Shown here in pieces: positions 1 to 6,900 of a DNA stretch of 7,511 nt. The stretch's first letter is position 1. Each line of letters opens with the position of its first letter. Location: positions 1 through 7,511 of the forward strand of contig JAURKF010000169.1 in assembly GCA_030831885.1 (NCBI GenBank), given 5' to 3'. The position numbers and the translations under genes were made by a program. The DNA is from Flavobacteriales bacterium. Lineage in GTDB: Bacteria > Bacteroidota > Bacteroidia > Flavobacteriales > UA16. The notes beneath the pieces are model-generated. The model worked only from the letters and a program-made list of their open reading frames with translations. It had not been told where the DNA came from and did no database searches.

Positions 1-178
1 GGGCATATTTTGCTTCGGGCTGAGAAATAATGAGCGGCAAATCTTCAAACGGAATGTCGAATAGGGCGGAAGCAACAACCATGGCCGCAACGCTGCCAAT
101 GCCGATGAATGTGAGCACAAGAGCACCAAATAATATGAGTTGCGGAGTAGGGCCTAGTCCTTTTAGTAATACGTTCAT
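1..178 (-). CDS. Partial membrane protein, probably CPBP-family intramembrane protease (N-terminus only)
   Basis: The minus strand reads open from an ATG at 178-176 to the left edge, giving 59 residues and no stop, so only the N-terminus is present. It starts MNVLLKGLGPTPQLILFGAL and has one clear hydrophobic segment at about residues 13-39, followed by an acidic, proline-containing stretch (FDIPFEDLPL) and then QPEAKYA. Bacteroidota CPBP (CAAX protease and bacteriocin-processing) proteins start this way: a short amphipathic lead, a first membrane helix, then a loop before the next helices. From memory, such a gene is often beside dusB in Flavobacteriia, as here, where dusB is divergent 41 bp away. 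The catalytic motifs (EExxxR, FxxxH) lie beyond the edge and cannot be checked, so the family is an inference; that it is a coding membrane protein is better supported. No Shine-Dalgarno sequence precedes the start. Confidence 0.55.
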   Translation of the reverse strand, partial: MNVLLKGLGPTPQLILFGALVLTFIGIGSVAAMVVASALFDIPFEDLPLIISQPEAKYA

Positions 179-191
179 GCTACAAATAAAG

Positions 192-204
192 CAAAGTATC
201 TTTG
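192..204. promoter_or_regulatory. Overlapping divergent promoter core (inverted repeat CAAAG-TAT-CTTTG)
   Basis: The 41-bp gap between the divergent starts at 178 (minus) and 220 (plus) contains a perfect 5-bp inverted repeat with a 3-bp centre. Its plus reading contains TATCTTTG at 197-204, an exact match to the Bacteroidota -7 element TAnnTTTG, and places a start of transcription about 10 bases before the dusB ATG. The minus reading gives TACTTTG, one base short of consensus, but has a TTG 19 bases upstream (plus 219-221, read on minus) as a -33 candidate. The plus side has no good TTG; the nearest is TTC at 174-176. The two -7 elements share bases, so the promoters probably compete. Inferred from sequence only. 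Confidence 0.45.
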
Positions 205-219
205 CGCCCGTATTTCACA

Positions 220-1212
220 ATGATTAAAATCGGAAACATCGAACTGCCGGATTTCCCGTTGCTGCTTGCGCCTATGGAGGATGTAAGTGATCCTCCGTTT
301 CGCCTTGTATGTAAGGAAAATGGTGTGGATATGATGTACACCGAATTCATCAGCAGTGAGGGGCTCATTCGAGATGCGGTTAAAAGCCGCATGAAGCTTG
401 ATATTTTTGAATATGAGCGCCCAATTGGTGTTCAAATATTCGGCAGCGACACAGAAACCATGGTGAAGTGCGCCGAAATCATCGAGGGTACGAATCCGGA
501 TTTGCTCGACATCAATTATGGTTGTCCCGTAAGTAAAGTGACGTGCAAAGGAGCGGGTGCAGGTATTCTGAAAGATATTCCGAAGATGGTTTCAATGACC
601 GAGGCAATTGTAAAAGCTACGAAACTTCCTGTTACTGTGAAGACTCGCCTAGGATGGGATGAGGAAAGCAAGAATGTTGTGGAGGTTGCAGAACGTTTGC
701 AGGATATCGGCATTCAAGCGCTAACCGTTCACGGACGAACACGTGTGCAGATGTACAAAGGTTTTGCAGATTGGACGTTGATTGCGCGCATCAAGGAAAA
801 CCCGCGCATGCGCATTCCCATTTTCGGTAACGGCGACATCGATTCACCTGAAAAGGCGGTTGAGTATAAAAACAAGTACGGTGTTGACGGTGTTATGATA
901 GGAAGAGCCAGTATCGGCTATCCCTGGATTTTTAACGAGATAAAGCACTTTGTCAATACGGGTGAAAAGCTACCACCGCCAACCGTTGCCATGCGTGCTG
1001 AAGCATGTCGCAGGCATTTTGAGTTTTCGCTGAAATGGAAAGGGCCAGTATTGGGAGTCCTCGAGATGCGCCGTCATTACAGCAATTACTTCAAGGGGCT
1101 GCCTCATTTTAAAGAAGACCGAATGGAGCTCGTTACGACGAATGACGCTGAGGTTGTGCTACGCAAGCTGGAGGAGATTGTCAATAAGTACGAAGGTGTT
1201 CACTTTCTCTGA
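220..1212 (+). CDS. dusB: tRNA-dihydrouridine synthase B
   Basis: FMN-dependent enzyme that reduces specific uridines in the tRNA D-loop to dihydrouridine with NADPH; cytoplasmic. The 330-residue product is normal for the family. Visible motifs: FMN-binding LAPMEDVSDPPFR (16-28), VQIFGSD (71-77), the Dus signature DINYGCPVSKV (97-107) with catalytic Cys102, KTRLGW (141-146), LTVHGRTR (168-175) with the FMN-contacting His171 region, IFGNGDI (201-207) and GVMIGRASIGYPWIF (224-238). A helical tRNA-binding C-terminal domain follows (about 250-330), including LEMRRHYSNYFKG. The ATG at 220 is chosen over an in-frame TTG at 202 because the family begins MxKIGNIELPDFPLLLAPM and because the TTG lies inside the -7 promoter element. 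The gene is divergent from the partial membrane protein and convergent with purD, so it is probably monocistronic. The subfamily call (DusB) rests on the GxAxxKVT-like segment and overall similarity. Confidence 0.95.
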   Translation: MIKIGNIELPDFPLLLAPMEDVSDPPFRLVCKENGVDMMYTEFISSEGLIRDAVKSRMKLDIFEYERPIGVQIFGSDTETMVKCAEIIEGTNPDLLDINYGCPVSKVTCKGAGAGILKDIPKMVSMTEAIVKATKLPVTVKTRLGWDEESKNVVEVAERLQDIGIQALTVHGRTRVQMYKGFADWTLIARIKENPRMRIPIFGNGDIDSPEKAVEYKNKYGVDGVMIGRASIGYPWIFNEIKHFVNTGEKLPPPTVAMRAEACRRHFEFSLKWKGPVLGVLEMRRHYSNYFKGLPHFKEDRMELVTTNDAEVVLRKLEEIVNKYEGVHFL

Positions 1213-1228
1213 CGCGGCTTATGCCGCG
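1213..1228. terminator. Short GC hairpin between convergent dusB and purD, possible terminator
   Basis: CGCGGC (1213-1218) and GCCGCG (1223-1228) form a perfect 6-bp stem around the loop TTAT, beginning at the base after the dusB stop codon. It lies in the 33-bp gap between convergent dusB and purD, where a two-way terminator would be useful. There is no real U-tract on either side (CTGTGTGTTTCC downstream on plus; coding sequence of dusB on minus), so efficiency as an intrinsic terminator is doubtful. Confidence 0.35.
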
Positions 1229-1245
1229 CTGTGTGTTTCCGGACT

Positions 1246-2517
1246 TTACAGCAAATCTTTACCGAGGTCGCTACGGTAATATTTGTCCTTCCAGTTTATA
1301 GCAGATACGTTTTCATATGATGTGCGCAAAGCATCATGAATGTCATTTCCGTACGATGTAACCGCAATAACGCGCCCACCGTTGGTCACGATAGTGTCGT
1401 TTACTTGTTTCGTACCGGCATGAAAAACAAGGCTGCCCTGAACTTGCCCGAGCCCGGAAATAACTTCGCCCTTGGCATAGTCTTCCGGGTAGCCACCGGC
1501 AACGAGCATTACGGTGGCCGCAGCGCGTTGTTCTTTTTCACATGTCATCCCTTTTAAACTTCCTTTTGCAGCTGCTTCGAGCAGTGGCAGCAGGTCGCAT
1601 GCAATGCGGGGCATAACGACTTCAGTTTCCGGGTCTCCCATGCGACAATTGTATTCTATGACGAATGGGTCGCCTTGCACGTTGATGAGTCCGAAGAATA
1701 TGAATCCTGTGTATCGCATTCCTTCCTCGCGAATGCCGCGCATGGTGGGTTCCACAACGCGTTCTACTACTTTTTGCATGAATGATGTATCGGCAAATGG
1801 CACCGGGCTCACGGCTCCCATACCGCCGGTGTTCAAACCTGTATCACCTTCGCCAATGCGCTTGTAGTCTTTGGCTTCGGGCAACAACACATAGTCCTTG
1901 CCGTCGGTAAGCGCAAAAACAGAAAGCTCGACTCCCGATAGAAACTCTTCTATTACTACTCTTTCACTTGCTGCTCCGAATTGGCCACCTAACAGGGTTT
2001 TCAGAGCATCTTCCGCTTCGCTGAGTGAATGAAGTATCAGAACACCTTTTCCTGCTGCCAGGCCATCGGCCTTCAAAACATAAGGTGCGTTTAAGGTCTT
2101 CAAAAAACTCAACCCTTCGCCTATAGTTTCGTGCGTAAACGTTGCATATCGCGCTGTTGGTATGCCATGGCGTATCATAAACTGTTTGGCGAAATCTTTA
2201 CTGCCCTCGAGTTGTGCCGCATACTTGTCGGGGCCTATGAATTGAACAGAACGAAGCAATTCATCCGCAAGAAAATAATCTGCTAATCCTTCTACCAGCG
2301 GTACCTCCGGGCCGACAACGACCATTTCGATGTTGTGACGAAACACGGCTTCGCGTATTGCACTGAAATCACTCACCTGGCAAGGTAAAATGGATGCGAT
2401 GGACGCAATGCCTGGGTTTCCGGGGGCAGCAAATAACTTCCCGAGCTTAGGGCTTTGAGCAATTTTCCAGGCTATAGCGTGTTCGCGACCTCCTGAACCG
2501 AGAATGAGAACGTTCAT
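1246..2517 (-). CDS. purD: Phosphoribosylamine-glycine ligase (GAR synthetase)
   Basis: Joins 5-phosphoribosylamine and glycine with ATP to give glycinamide ribonucleotide, the second step of de novo purine synthesis; cytoplasmic. The 423 residues match the usual length of a stand-alone bacterial PurD. The N-domain has a nucleotide-type loop VLILGSGGREHA (3-14) and VVGPEVPLVEGLAD (67-80). The ATP-grasp region (about 101-305) contains KDFAKQFM (107-114), PYVLKADGLAAGKGVL (145-160), VIEEFLSGVELSVF (188-201), the loop GEGDTGLNTGGMGAVSP (223-239), and the metal-site segment EYNCRMGDPETE (288-299), which carries the GARS signature RxGDPE. The C-domain (about 325-423) is complete. The ATG at 2517 gives the expected MNVLILGSGGREH start. 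A promoter lies just upstream, and a terminator beyond it separates purD from the preceding same-strand gene, so it is probably its own unit. All key residues look intact. Confidence 0.97.
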   Translation of the reverse strand: MNVLILGSGGREHAIAWKIAQSPKLGKLFAAPGNPGIASIASILPCQVSDFSAIREAVFRHNIEMVVVGPEVPLVEGLADYFLADELLRSVQFIGPDKYAAQLEGSKDFAKQFMIRHGIPTARYATFTHETIGEGLSFLKTLNAPYVLKADGLAAGKGVLILHSLSEAEDALKTLLGGQFGAASERVVIEEFLSGVELSVFALTDGKDYVLLPEAKDYKRIGEGDTGLNTGGMGAVSPVPFADTSFMQKVVERVVEPTMRGIREEGMRYTGFIFFGLINVQGDPFVIEYNCRMGDPETEVVMPRIACDLLPLLEAAAKGSLKGMTCEKEQRAAATVMLVAGGYPEDYAKGEVISGLGQVQGSLVFHAGTKQVNDTIVTNGGRVIAVTSYGNDIHDALRTSYENVSAINWKDKYYRSDLGKDLL

Positions 2518-2536
2518 ACATGTTCTATTTAGGATG

Positions 2537-2565
2537 CAAATGTCATTTGAATGTGCTTTCTCAAA
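2537..2565 (-). promoter_or_regulatory. Predicted Bacteroidota-type promoter of purD
   Basis: Read on the minus strand, TTTG (2565-2562) is followed by exactly 17 bases and then GACATTTG (2544-2537), one mismatch from the -7 consensus TAnnTTTG. Both elements and their spacing fit Bacteroidota sigma-A promoters. Transcription would start near 2533, giving a short leader of roughly 15 bases before the purD ATG at 2517. I see no purine-riboswitch-like fold in so short a leader. Confidence 0.5.
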
Positions 2566-2582
2566 CCAGGCTTTTTTCCAAC

Positions 2583-2608
2583 AAAAAACCCCGTCTGTGC
2601 AGACGGGG
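2583..2608 (-). terminator. Rho-independent terminator of the DUF6341-like gene
   Basis: On the minus strand an 8-bp perfect GC-rich stem (arms 2601-2608 and 2589-2596, CCCCGTCT on the plus strand, with the 4-base loop GTGC) is followed directly by six Ts (2588-2583). This is a textbook intrinsic terminator for minus-strand transcription. It begins 26 bases past the stop of the 62-residue membrane protein and ends 18 bases before the -33 element of purD, so it isolates purD from read-through. The plus-strand side has only a weak T-run (ATATTTT) and no plus-strand gene upstream. Confidence 0.85.
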
Positions 2609-2634
2609 CAATATTTTAAAAAATTGATTCTCGA

Positions 2635-2823
2635 TTAAACGGTTGTCCCTTCTTTGATGGCCTTAGCAGTATATGCCTTTTGACGGCGCAACCAATAGAT
2701 GATGGCTACAAAAGCGAATACAATACAAATCCAATTGAATCCATTTGACATTGGATCGATAATGTTCTTTAATGTCCACTGAAAGCCATCGGCTATCGGT
2801 TGAAGGATGCTTTGAAGGTTCAT
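2635..2823 (-). CDS. Small single-pass membrane protein, DUF6341-like
   Basis: A 62-residue protein with one hydrophobic helix at about residues 30-45 (WICIVFAFVAIIYW), followed at once by positive residues LRRQK (45-49). By the positive-inside rule, the C-terminus would be cytoplasmic and the N-terminus outside. The N-terminal part (MNLQSILQPIADGFQWTLKN) looks amphipathic. The pattern NWIxxxxxxxxxxYWLRRQK resembles, from memory, the Bacteroidota family DUF6341, whose function is unknown. Coding is supported by an ATG start, a -7-like element TAGATTTG 20 bases upstream and a strong terminator 26 bases downstream. It is divergent from the larger membrane gene at 2911 and on the same strand as purD but not co-transcribed with it if the terminator works. 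A role as a partner of the divergent membrane protein is a guess from proximity. Confidence 0.8.
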   Translation of the reverse strand: MNLQSILQPIADGFQWTLKNIIDPMSNGFNWICIVFAFVAIIYWLRRQKAYTAKAIKEGTTV

Positions 2824-2842
2824 GGTTGAAAAAATTGTGAGG

Positions 2843-2850
2843 CAAATCTA
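2843..2850 (-). promoter_or_regulatory. Candidate -7 element for the DUF6341-like gene
   Basis: The minus strand reads TAGATTTG from 2850 to 2843, an exact TAnnTTTG match, ending 20 bases before the ATG at 2823. The -33 half is poor: the only upstream TTG is 12 bases away, too close for the usual 17-23. It may be a weak or regulated promoter, or a chance match. Confidence 0.35.
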
Positions 2851-2910
2851 AGGGAGGATGTTCAAACCACCTACAGTTGCCATCATTTTTGTTGCCGTCC
2901 TGTTGTTGAT

Positions 2911-3894
2911 ATGATTTTACGCATTTACGCATCGAACCAACCATTAACCCTGGCGTTACTGCCTTTCACTACACTGGGGGTACTGCTTACGGCTGCAGCC
3001 AGAGGGCAATTGACGGCTGTCAACATGGGTTTTCCGATGGACAGTTATCTGGCAAATAGTCTGGAAAGCCCCTACTCACTTGCTATGCTTGTTGGAATCT
3101 TGATATTGGGTGGCGCCTATTTGACCAACACGATATTTAATCGTCATGAATTCTATAACGTGCCCGTTTTTGTCCCGGCATTAATCTATTCTATGCTCGC
3201 CGCCACGATTGCGCTTATTCAACTTTCTATACCCGTGTTGGTCGCAAATATTTTCCTTTTACTTGGATTGAATCGGCATTTGAAGATTTTTCATCAACCT
3301 CGAGTATTGGCCGAGTATTTCGAAACCGGCTTTTGGTATGGATTGGCAGCAGTTTGTTTTCCACCTTATTTGATGCTTGCAGCGGCCATTTGGGTCGGCT
3401 CCATATCCACACGGGCTTTTCATTGGCGGGAGTACTTGTTGCCTGTAATTGCGTTTGCAGTTCCTTTTTGTTACTGGTTTTCGTGGCTCTATTTTACGGA
3501 TAGAGTGGATGCAATAGTGCTTTTCCAAAAATGGGTGAGTTTCGATAGTCAATCATTTTTTGCTTCTTGGGATAAATCCGCAAAGACGTTCGGAATAGTA
3601 TTGATATTGGCATTGCTTTTCGCCATTCCACGTTATCTCTTCTTGTCGGAGCGATCATCGAATAAGGCAAAAACAGTTCGCACCATTTTTTTTGTTGTGG
3701 CGTTGGCTCTCGTGGGGTCTTATTTCCTTGCGTATGTGCTAATTTGGAAATGGATTGTTATGTCGCTATTGCTGCCGATAGCATTTTTATTAAGCTACTG
3801 GTTTTCTAATTATCGTGTTTCATTTTTGGCGCCCTTTCTTTTTTATGCTATTTCCCTGGCTTCGCTCTGGTGTGTGCTGATGGTGCTCATTTAA
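2911..3894 (+). CDS. Polytopic inner-membrane protein, DUF6427-like
   Basis: A 327-residue, strongly hydrophobic protein with about nine to eleven membrane segments, at roughly residues 11-30, 54-72, 84-118 (probably two), 143-163, 175-196, 226-245, 257-298 (probably two) and 303-327. Charged residues cluster in short loops (NRHLKIFHQPR at 121-131, SERSSNKAKTVR at 246-257). There is no signal peptide beyond the first helix and I see no catalytic motif. Length, start (MILRIYASNQPL), the mid-protein FHWREYLLPVI segment (170-180) and position beside a DUF6341-like gene fit, from memory, the Bacteroidota family DUF6427, of unknown function. The ATG at 2911 follows no Shine-Dalgarno sequence; a weak -7-like TACAGTTG lies at 2872-2879. 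It is divergent from the 62-residue protein by 87 bp. Function cannot be assigned; a transporter or an envelope role are both possible. Confidence 0.85.
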   Translation: MILRIYASNQPLTLALLPFTTLGVLLTAAARGQLTAVNMGFPMDSYLANSLESPYSLAMLVGILILGGAYLTNTIFNRHEFYNVPVFVPALIYSMLAATIALIQLSIPVLVANIFLLLGLNRHLKIFHQPRVLAEYFETGFWYGLAAVCFPPYLMLAAAIWVGSISTRAFHWREYLLPVIAFAVPFCYWFSWLYFTDRVDAIVLFQKWVSFDSQSFFASWDKSAKTFGIVLILALLFAIPRYLFLSERSSNKAKTVRTIFFVVALALVGSYFLAYVLIWKWIVMSLLLPIAFLLSYWFSNYRVSFLAPFLFYAISLASLWCVLMVLI

Positions 3895-3906
3895 CGAAGA
3901 ATTACG

Positions 3907-3936
3907 TTGGTTGAAACGCCGGCACTGCGATATTTG
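3907..3936 (+). promoter_or_regulatory. Candidate promoter of the large secreted protein
   Basis: TTG (3907-3909), 19 bases, then GATATTTG (3929-3936), one mismatch from TAnnTTTG and the same mismatch as in the purD promoter. Transcription would start near 3940 and leave a leader of about 50 bases before the proposed GTG start at 3992. A second TATACTTTG (3982-3990) is nearer the start but has the wrong internal spacing and no -33 partner. The 97-bp gap after the stop at 3894 contains no clear terminator for the upstream gene, so read-through is also possible. Confidence 0.35.
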
Positions 3937-3954
3937 ACTTCCCCTTACAGATAG

Positions 3955-3972
3955 TCCAACCTTTCGGTTGGA
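3955..3972 (+). other. Hairpin in the leader of the large secreted protein
   Basis: TCCAACC (3955-3961) and GGTTGGA (3966-3972) form a perfect 7-bp stem with a TTTC loop. It lies 19 bases before the proposed GTG start. No T-run follows (TAAAGGGTCTATAC), so it is not a standard intrinsic terminator of the upstream membrane gene. It could be a leader stem that affects stability or translation of the large mRNA, or chance. Confidence 0.4.
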
Positions 3973-3991
3973 TAAAGGGTCTATACTTTGC

Positions 3992-6900
3992 GTGTTTCGT
4001 CTATTACTACATATCGCTCTTTTTTTCGGTTTTTGCACACCTGTATTTCGCGTATGGGCTCAACCCGAGTGGATCACCAACAAGGGGCAGTGGCCTGAGC
4101 AAGTGGAATTTCAGACACGGTTGTCGGCGGGAAATCTTTGGACAGAACGTTCGGGTTTTACATATCAGCTTTTTAATGCTGAGGAATTGAGCCGACTTCA
4201 TAATTCTCATGGCACGACTGAAGCCGACCTATTACACGCCCACGTATATCGCGTTCGGTTTGTTGGCGGCATGGCGCAGTCGTCGGCTGGCGAACAAGAG
4301 CTAAAACATTACTATAATTATTACACTTCGAATAATCCGGCGGAATATGGCGATCATTGTTCCGCCTATGGCCGCGCGCGACTATTGGATGTATATCCAG
4401 GAGTAGATGCGCATCTATACAGTACAAATGGAAAACTAAAGTACGATTGGTTGGTTAAGGCCGGTGCTAATCCTTCGGCCATTCGATTGGCTTATGAAGG
4501 TGCTCGTGTTTCGCTCATTCACCGTGAAAAGGGTGTTGAGTTGGTCGTTGAGACGTCCGTGCAAACCATCATCGAAAAGCAGCCTTTTGCCTATCAGTTA
4601 ATCGATGGAAAAATGAAAGAGGTGAAATGCGAATATGTTCTCGAGAATAATGTGCTGAGCTTTCGCTTAGGCAGATACGATGCAACGTTGCCGTTGGTGA
4701 TTGATCCCGAGATTGCATTTTCAACTTACATCGGATCACCGGCCAACAGTTGGGGTTTTACGGCTTGCGATGACTCGCAGGGAAACCTGATAGCTGGTTC
4801 TGCCGTTTTTGCCCCGAATTACCCCACCACTACCGGAGCGTTTTCAGTATCGTTTAATACAGCTGCGGGAAATTATTTCGATGCAGCCATTACGAAGTTT
4901 ACTGCAGATGGGTCGCAATTACTTTACAGTACCTATCTCGGAGGCGAATTGCAGGAAACGCCGCATAGTGTGGTGGTGGATAGCCAGGACCGAATTATTG
5001 TGTTTGGGGTAACCGGAAGCACAGGTTTTCCTGTAACGGCAGGTGCTTATCAGCCCGCATTTGTGGGCGGGCCATTTCTGAGTATGAGTGGATTTTTTTC
5101 GGGGCAACACCCGGATGGTACAGATCTATTTATTACAAAATTCAATACCGACGGTTCGCTGTTTGCATCCACGTTTTTGGGTGGCACTGAGAACGATGGG
5201 CTGAACAACGCAGATCAATTATTCTACAATTATGGCGACGCGTTTCGGGGTGAAGTGAATGTAGATGCAGCAGATAATGTGTACATAGCGACCGTAACGC
5301 GAAGCACGGATTTTCCTGTTACTTCAGGTTCATTTGGCGGTGGTGATTTTGATGGAGTATTATGCAAACTCACTCCCGATTTGAGCTCTATGTTACAAAG
5401 TCGGTTTATTGGCGGAAATGGCCGTGATGCATGCTACGCTGTTGAGTTTAACTCGACGGGACAGTTAATTATAGCAGGGGGTACTCAGAGTAGCAACTTC
5501 CCCTACATATCTGCCACTGCGGCTGATAATACTTGGAATGGTGAGACCGATGGATATGTTGCTTTGCTCAATCCAAATAGCTTCGCGCTGACCGCCGGCA
5601 CGTATGTCGGAACTACTTCTTACGATCAGATTTATTTTGCTCAAAGCGATGGCTCCGGGTTCGTTTACATCTATGGCCAAACCACCGGCAACATGCCCAT
5701 TACTCCGGGGTTGTATGGTCAGCCGAATAGCGGGCAGTTTATATCCAAGTTCGCGGCTGACTTGAGCAGCATGGAGTGGAATACCACGGTTGGAACAGGT
5801 AGCGGAGCAATCGACATTTCGCCTACTGCTTTTCTGGTGAGTGATTGTGAACAGATTTATTTCAGTGGCTGGGGCGGCGACATCAACAATAACTATTGCT
5901 CGGGTGTGGGCGGGGATTGTTACGCCAACCAAAGCACCACATTTGGTTTGCCCATCACCTCCGACGCTTTTCAAGCTAACACGGATGGCAGCGACTTTTA
6001 CCTGTGCGTTCTAACGCCCAATGCGCAAGGCTTGCTTTATGGTTCATATCTCGGAGGGGATGAAAGTAATGAGCACGTGGATGGCGGCACTTCCCGCTTC
6101 GATAAAAATGGTTCGGTCTATCATGCGGTATGCGCCGGTTGTCAAAACAACGATGATTTCCCCACCACACCAGGAGCTTGGAGTAACACGAATGAAAGCA
6201 CGGGTTGCAATCTTGCGGTGTTTCGATTCGATTTGAGTGCAATACAGGCCGAAGTTGCAATCGATGGTCCTACACAAGTATGTGTTGGCGACGATGTTCA
6301 GTTCATTAATTCCACTGTTGGAGCAGCTAATTATTTATGGAATTTCGGTGATGGAACTACCGATTCGCAGGCGCAGCCCACGCACCAATTTTCTGAAGGA
6401 GGTGAGTACACCATTCAGTTGATTGGCTATGACAATGAGCTTTGTGTAACGGCCGACACGGTGTCGGTCGAAATTCTAGTGATACCCGATGTGCAGCCTA
6501 CCGTGCAAGATGATGTGGTGATATGTTCAGGTGAAACAACGCAACTTTCGGCAACCGGCAGTGCGAATCTTCATTGGATATATGACATTACGCTTTCAGC
6601 GATTGATATTCCTAATCCGATTGCAAGTCCTTCGACAACTACTACCTATTATGTGATTGACTCGAATGATTGCGATGCGGAAACATTGGAGGTGGTTGTT
6701 CAAGTGAGCAGCGTCAATATGAACACGTCCAATGATACCACGTTGTGTATAGGTCAGAGCGCCACTTTGTTTTCTTTCGGCGCGCAAGATTACGAGTGGT
6801 CACCTCCCGATTTCCTCGATAATCCATTTTCATCTACCCCCACGTCCAGCCCAACTCAAGACATTGATTATACCATTACGGCCATAAACGAATATGGCTG

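Noticed and set aside
175..435. Open frames on the minus strand over the start of dusB (86 and 70 residues)
   Set aside because: They overlap the well-supported dusB coding sequence and each other, have no recognisable domain, and one runs through the divergent promoter.
1514..1867. 117-residue plus-strand open frame inside purD
   Set aside because: Antisense shadow of purD, which has complete family motifs on the other strand; no promoter or domain for the plus frame.
2872..2879. TACAGTTG as a -7 element for the polytopic membrane gene
   Set aside because: One mismatch in the most conserved TTTG part and no TTG at a suitable distance upstream; too weak to list as a promoter.
2663..2944. 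93-residue minus-strand frame overlapping the 62-residue membrane gene
   Set aside because: Different frame, no hydrophobic pattern or domain; the 62-residue frame has the family-like sequence and fits the terminator and -7 element better.
3982..3990. TATACTTTG as the promoter of the large secreted protein
   Set aside because: Three bases instead of two between TA and TTTG, no -33 partner, and the transcript would start after the proposed GTG.
5465..5974. 169-residue minus-strand open frame, the longest antisense frame in the propeller region
   Set aside because: Lies wholly antisense to the intact secreted-protein frame; low-complexity composition with no family resemblance and no promoter-like site.
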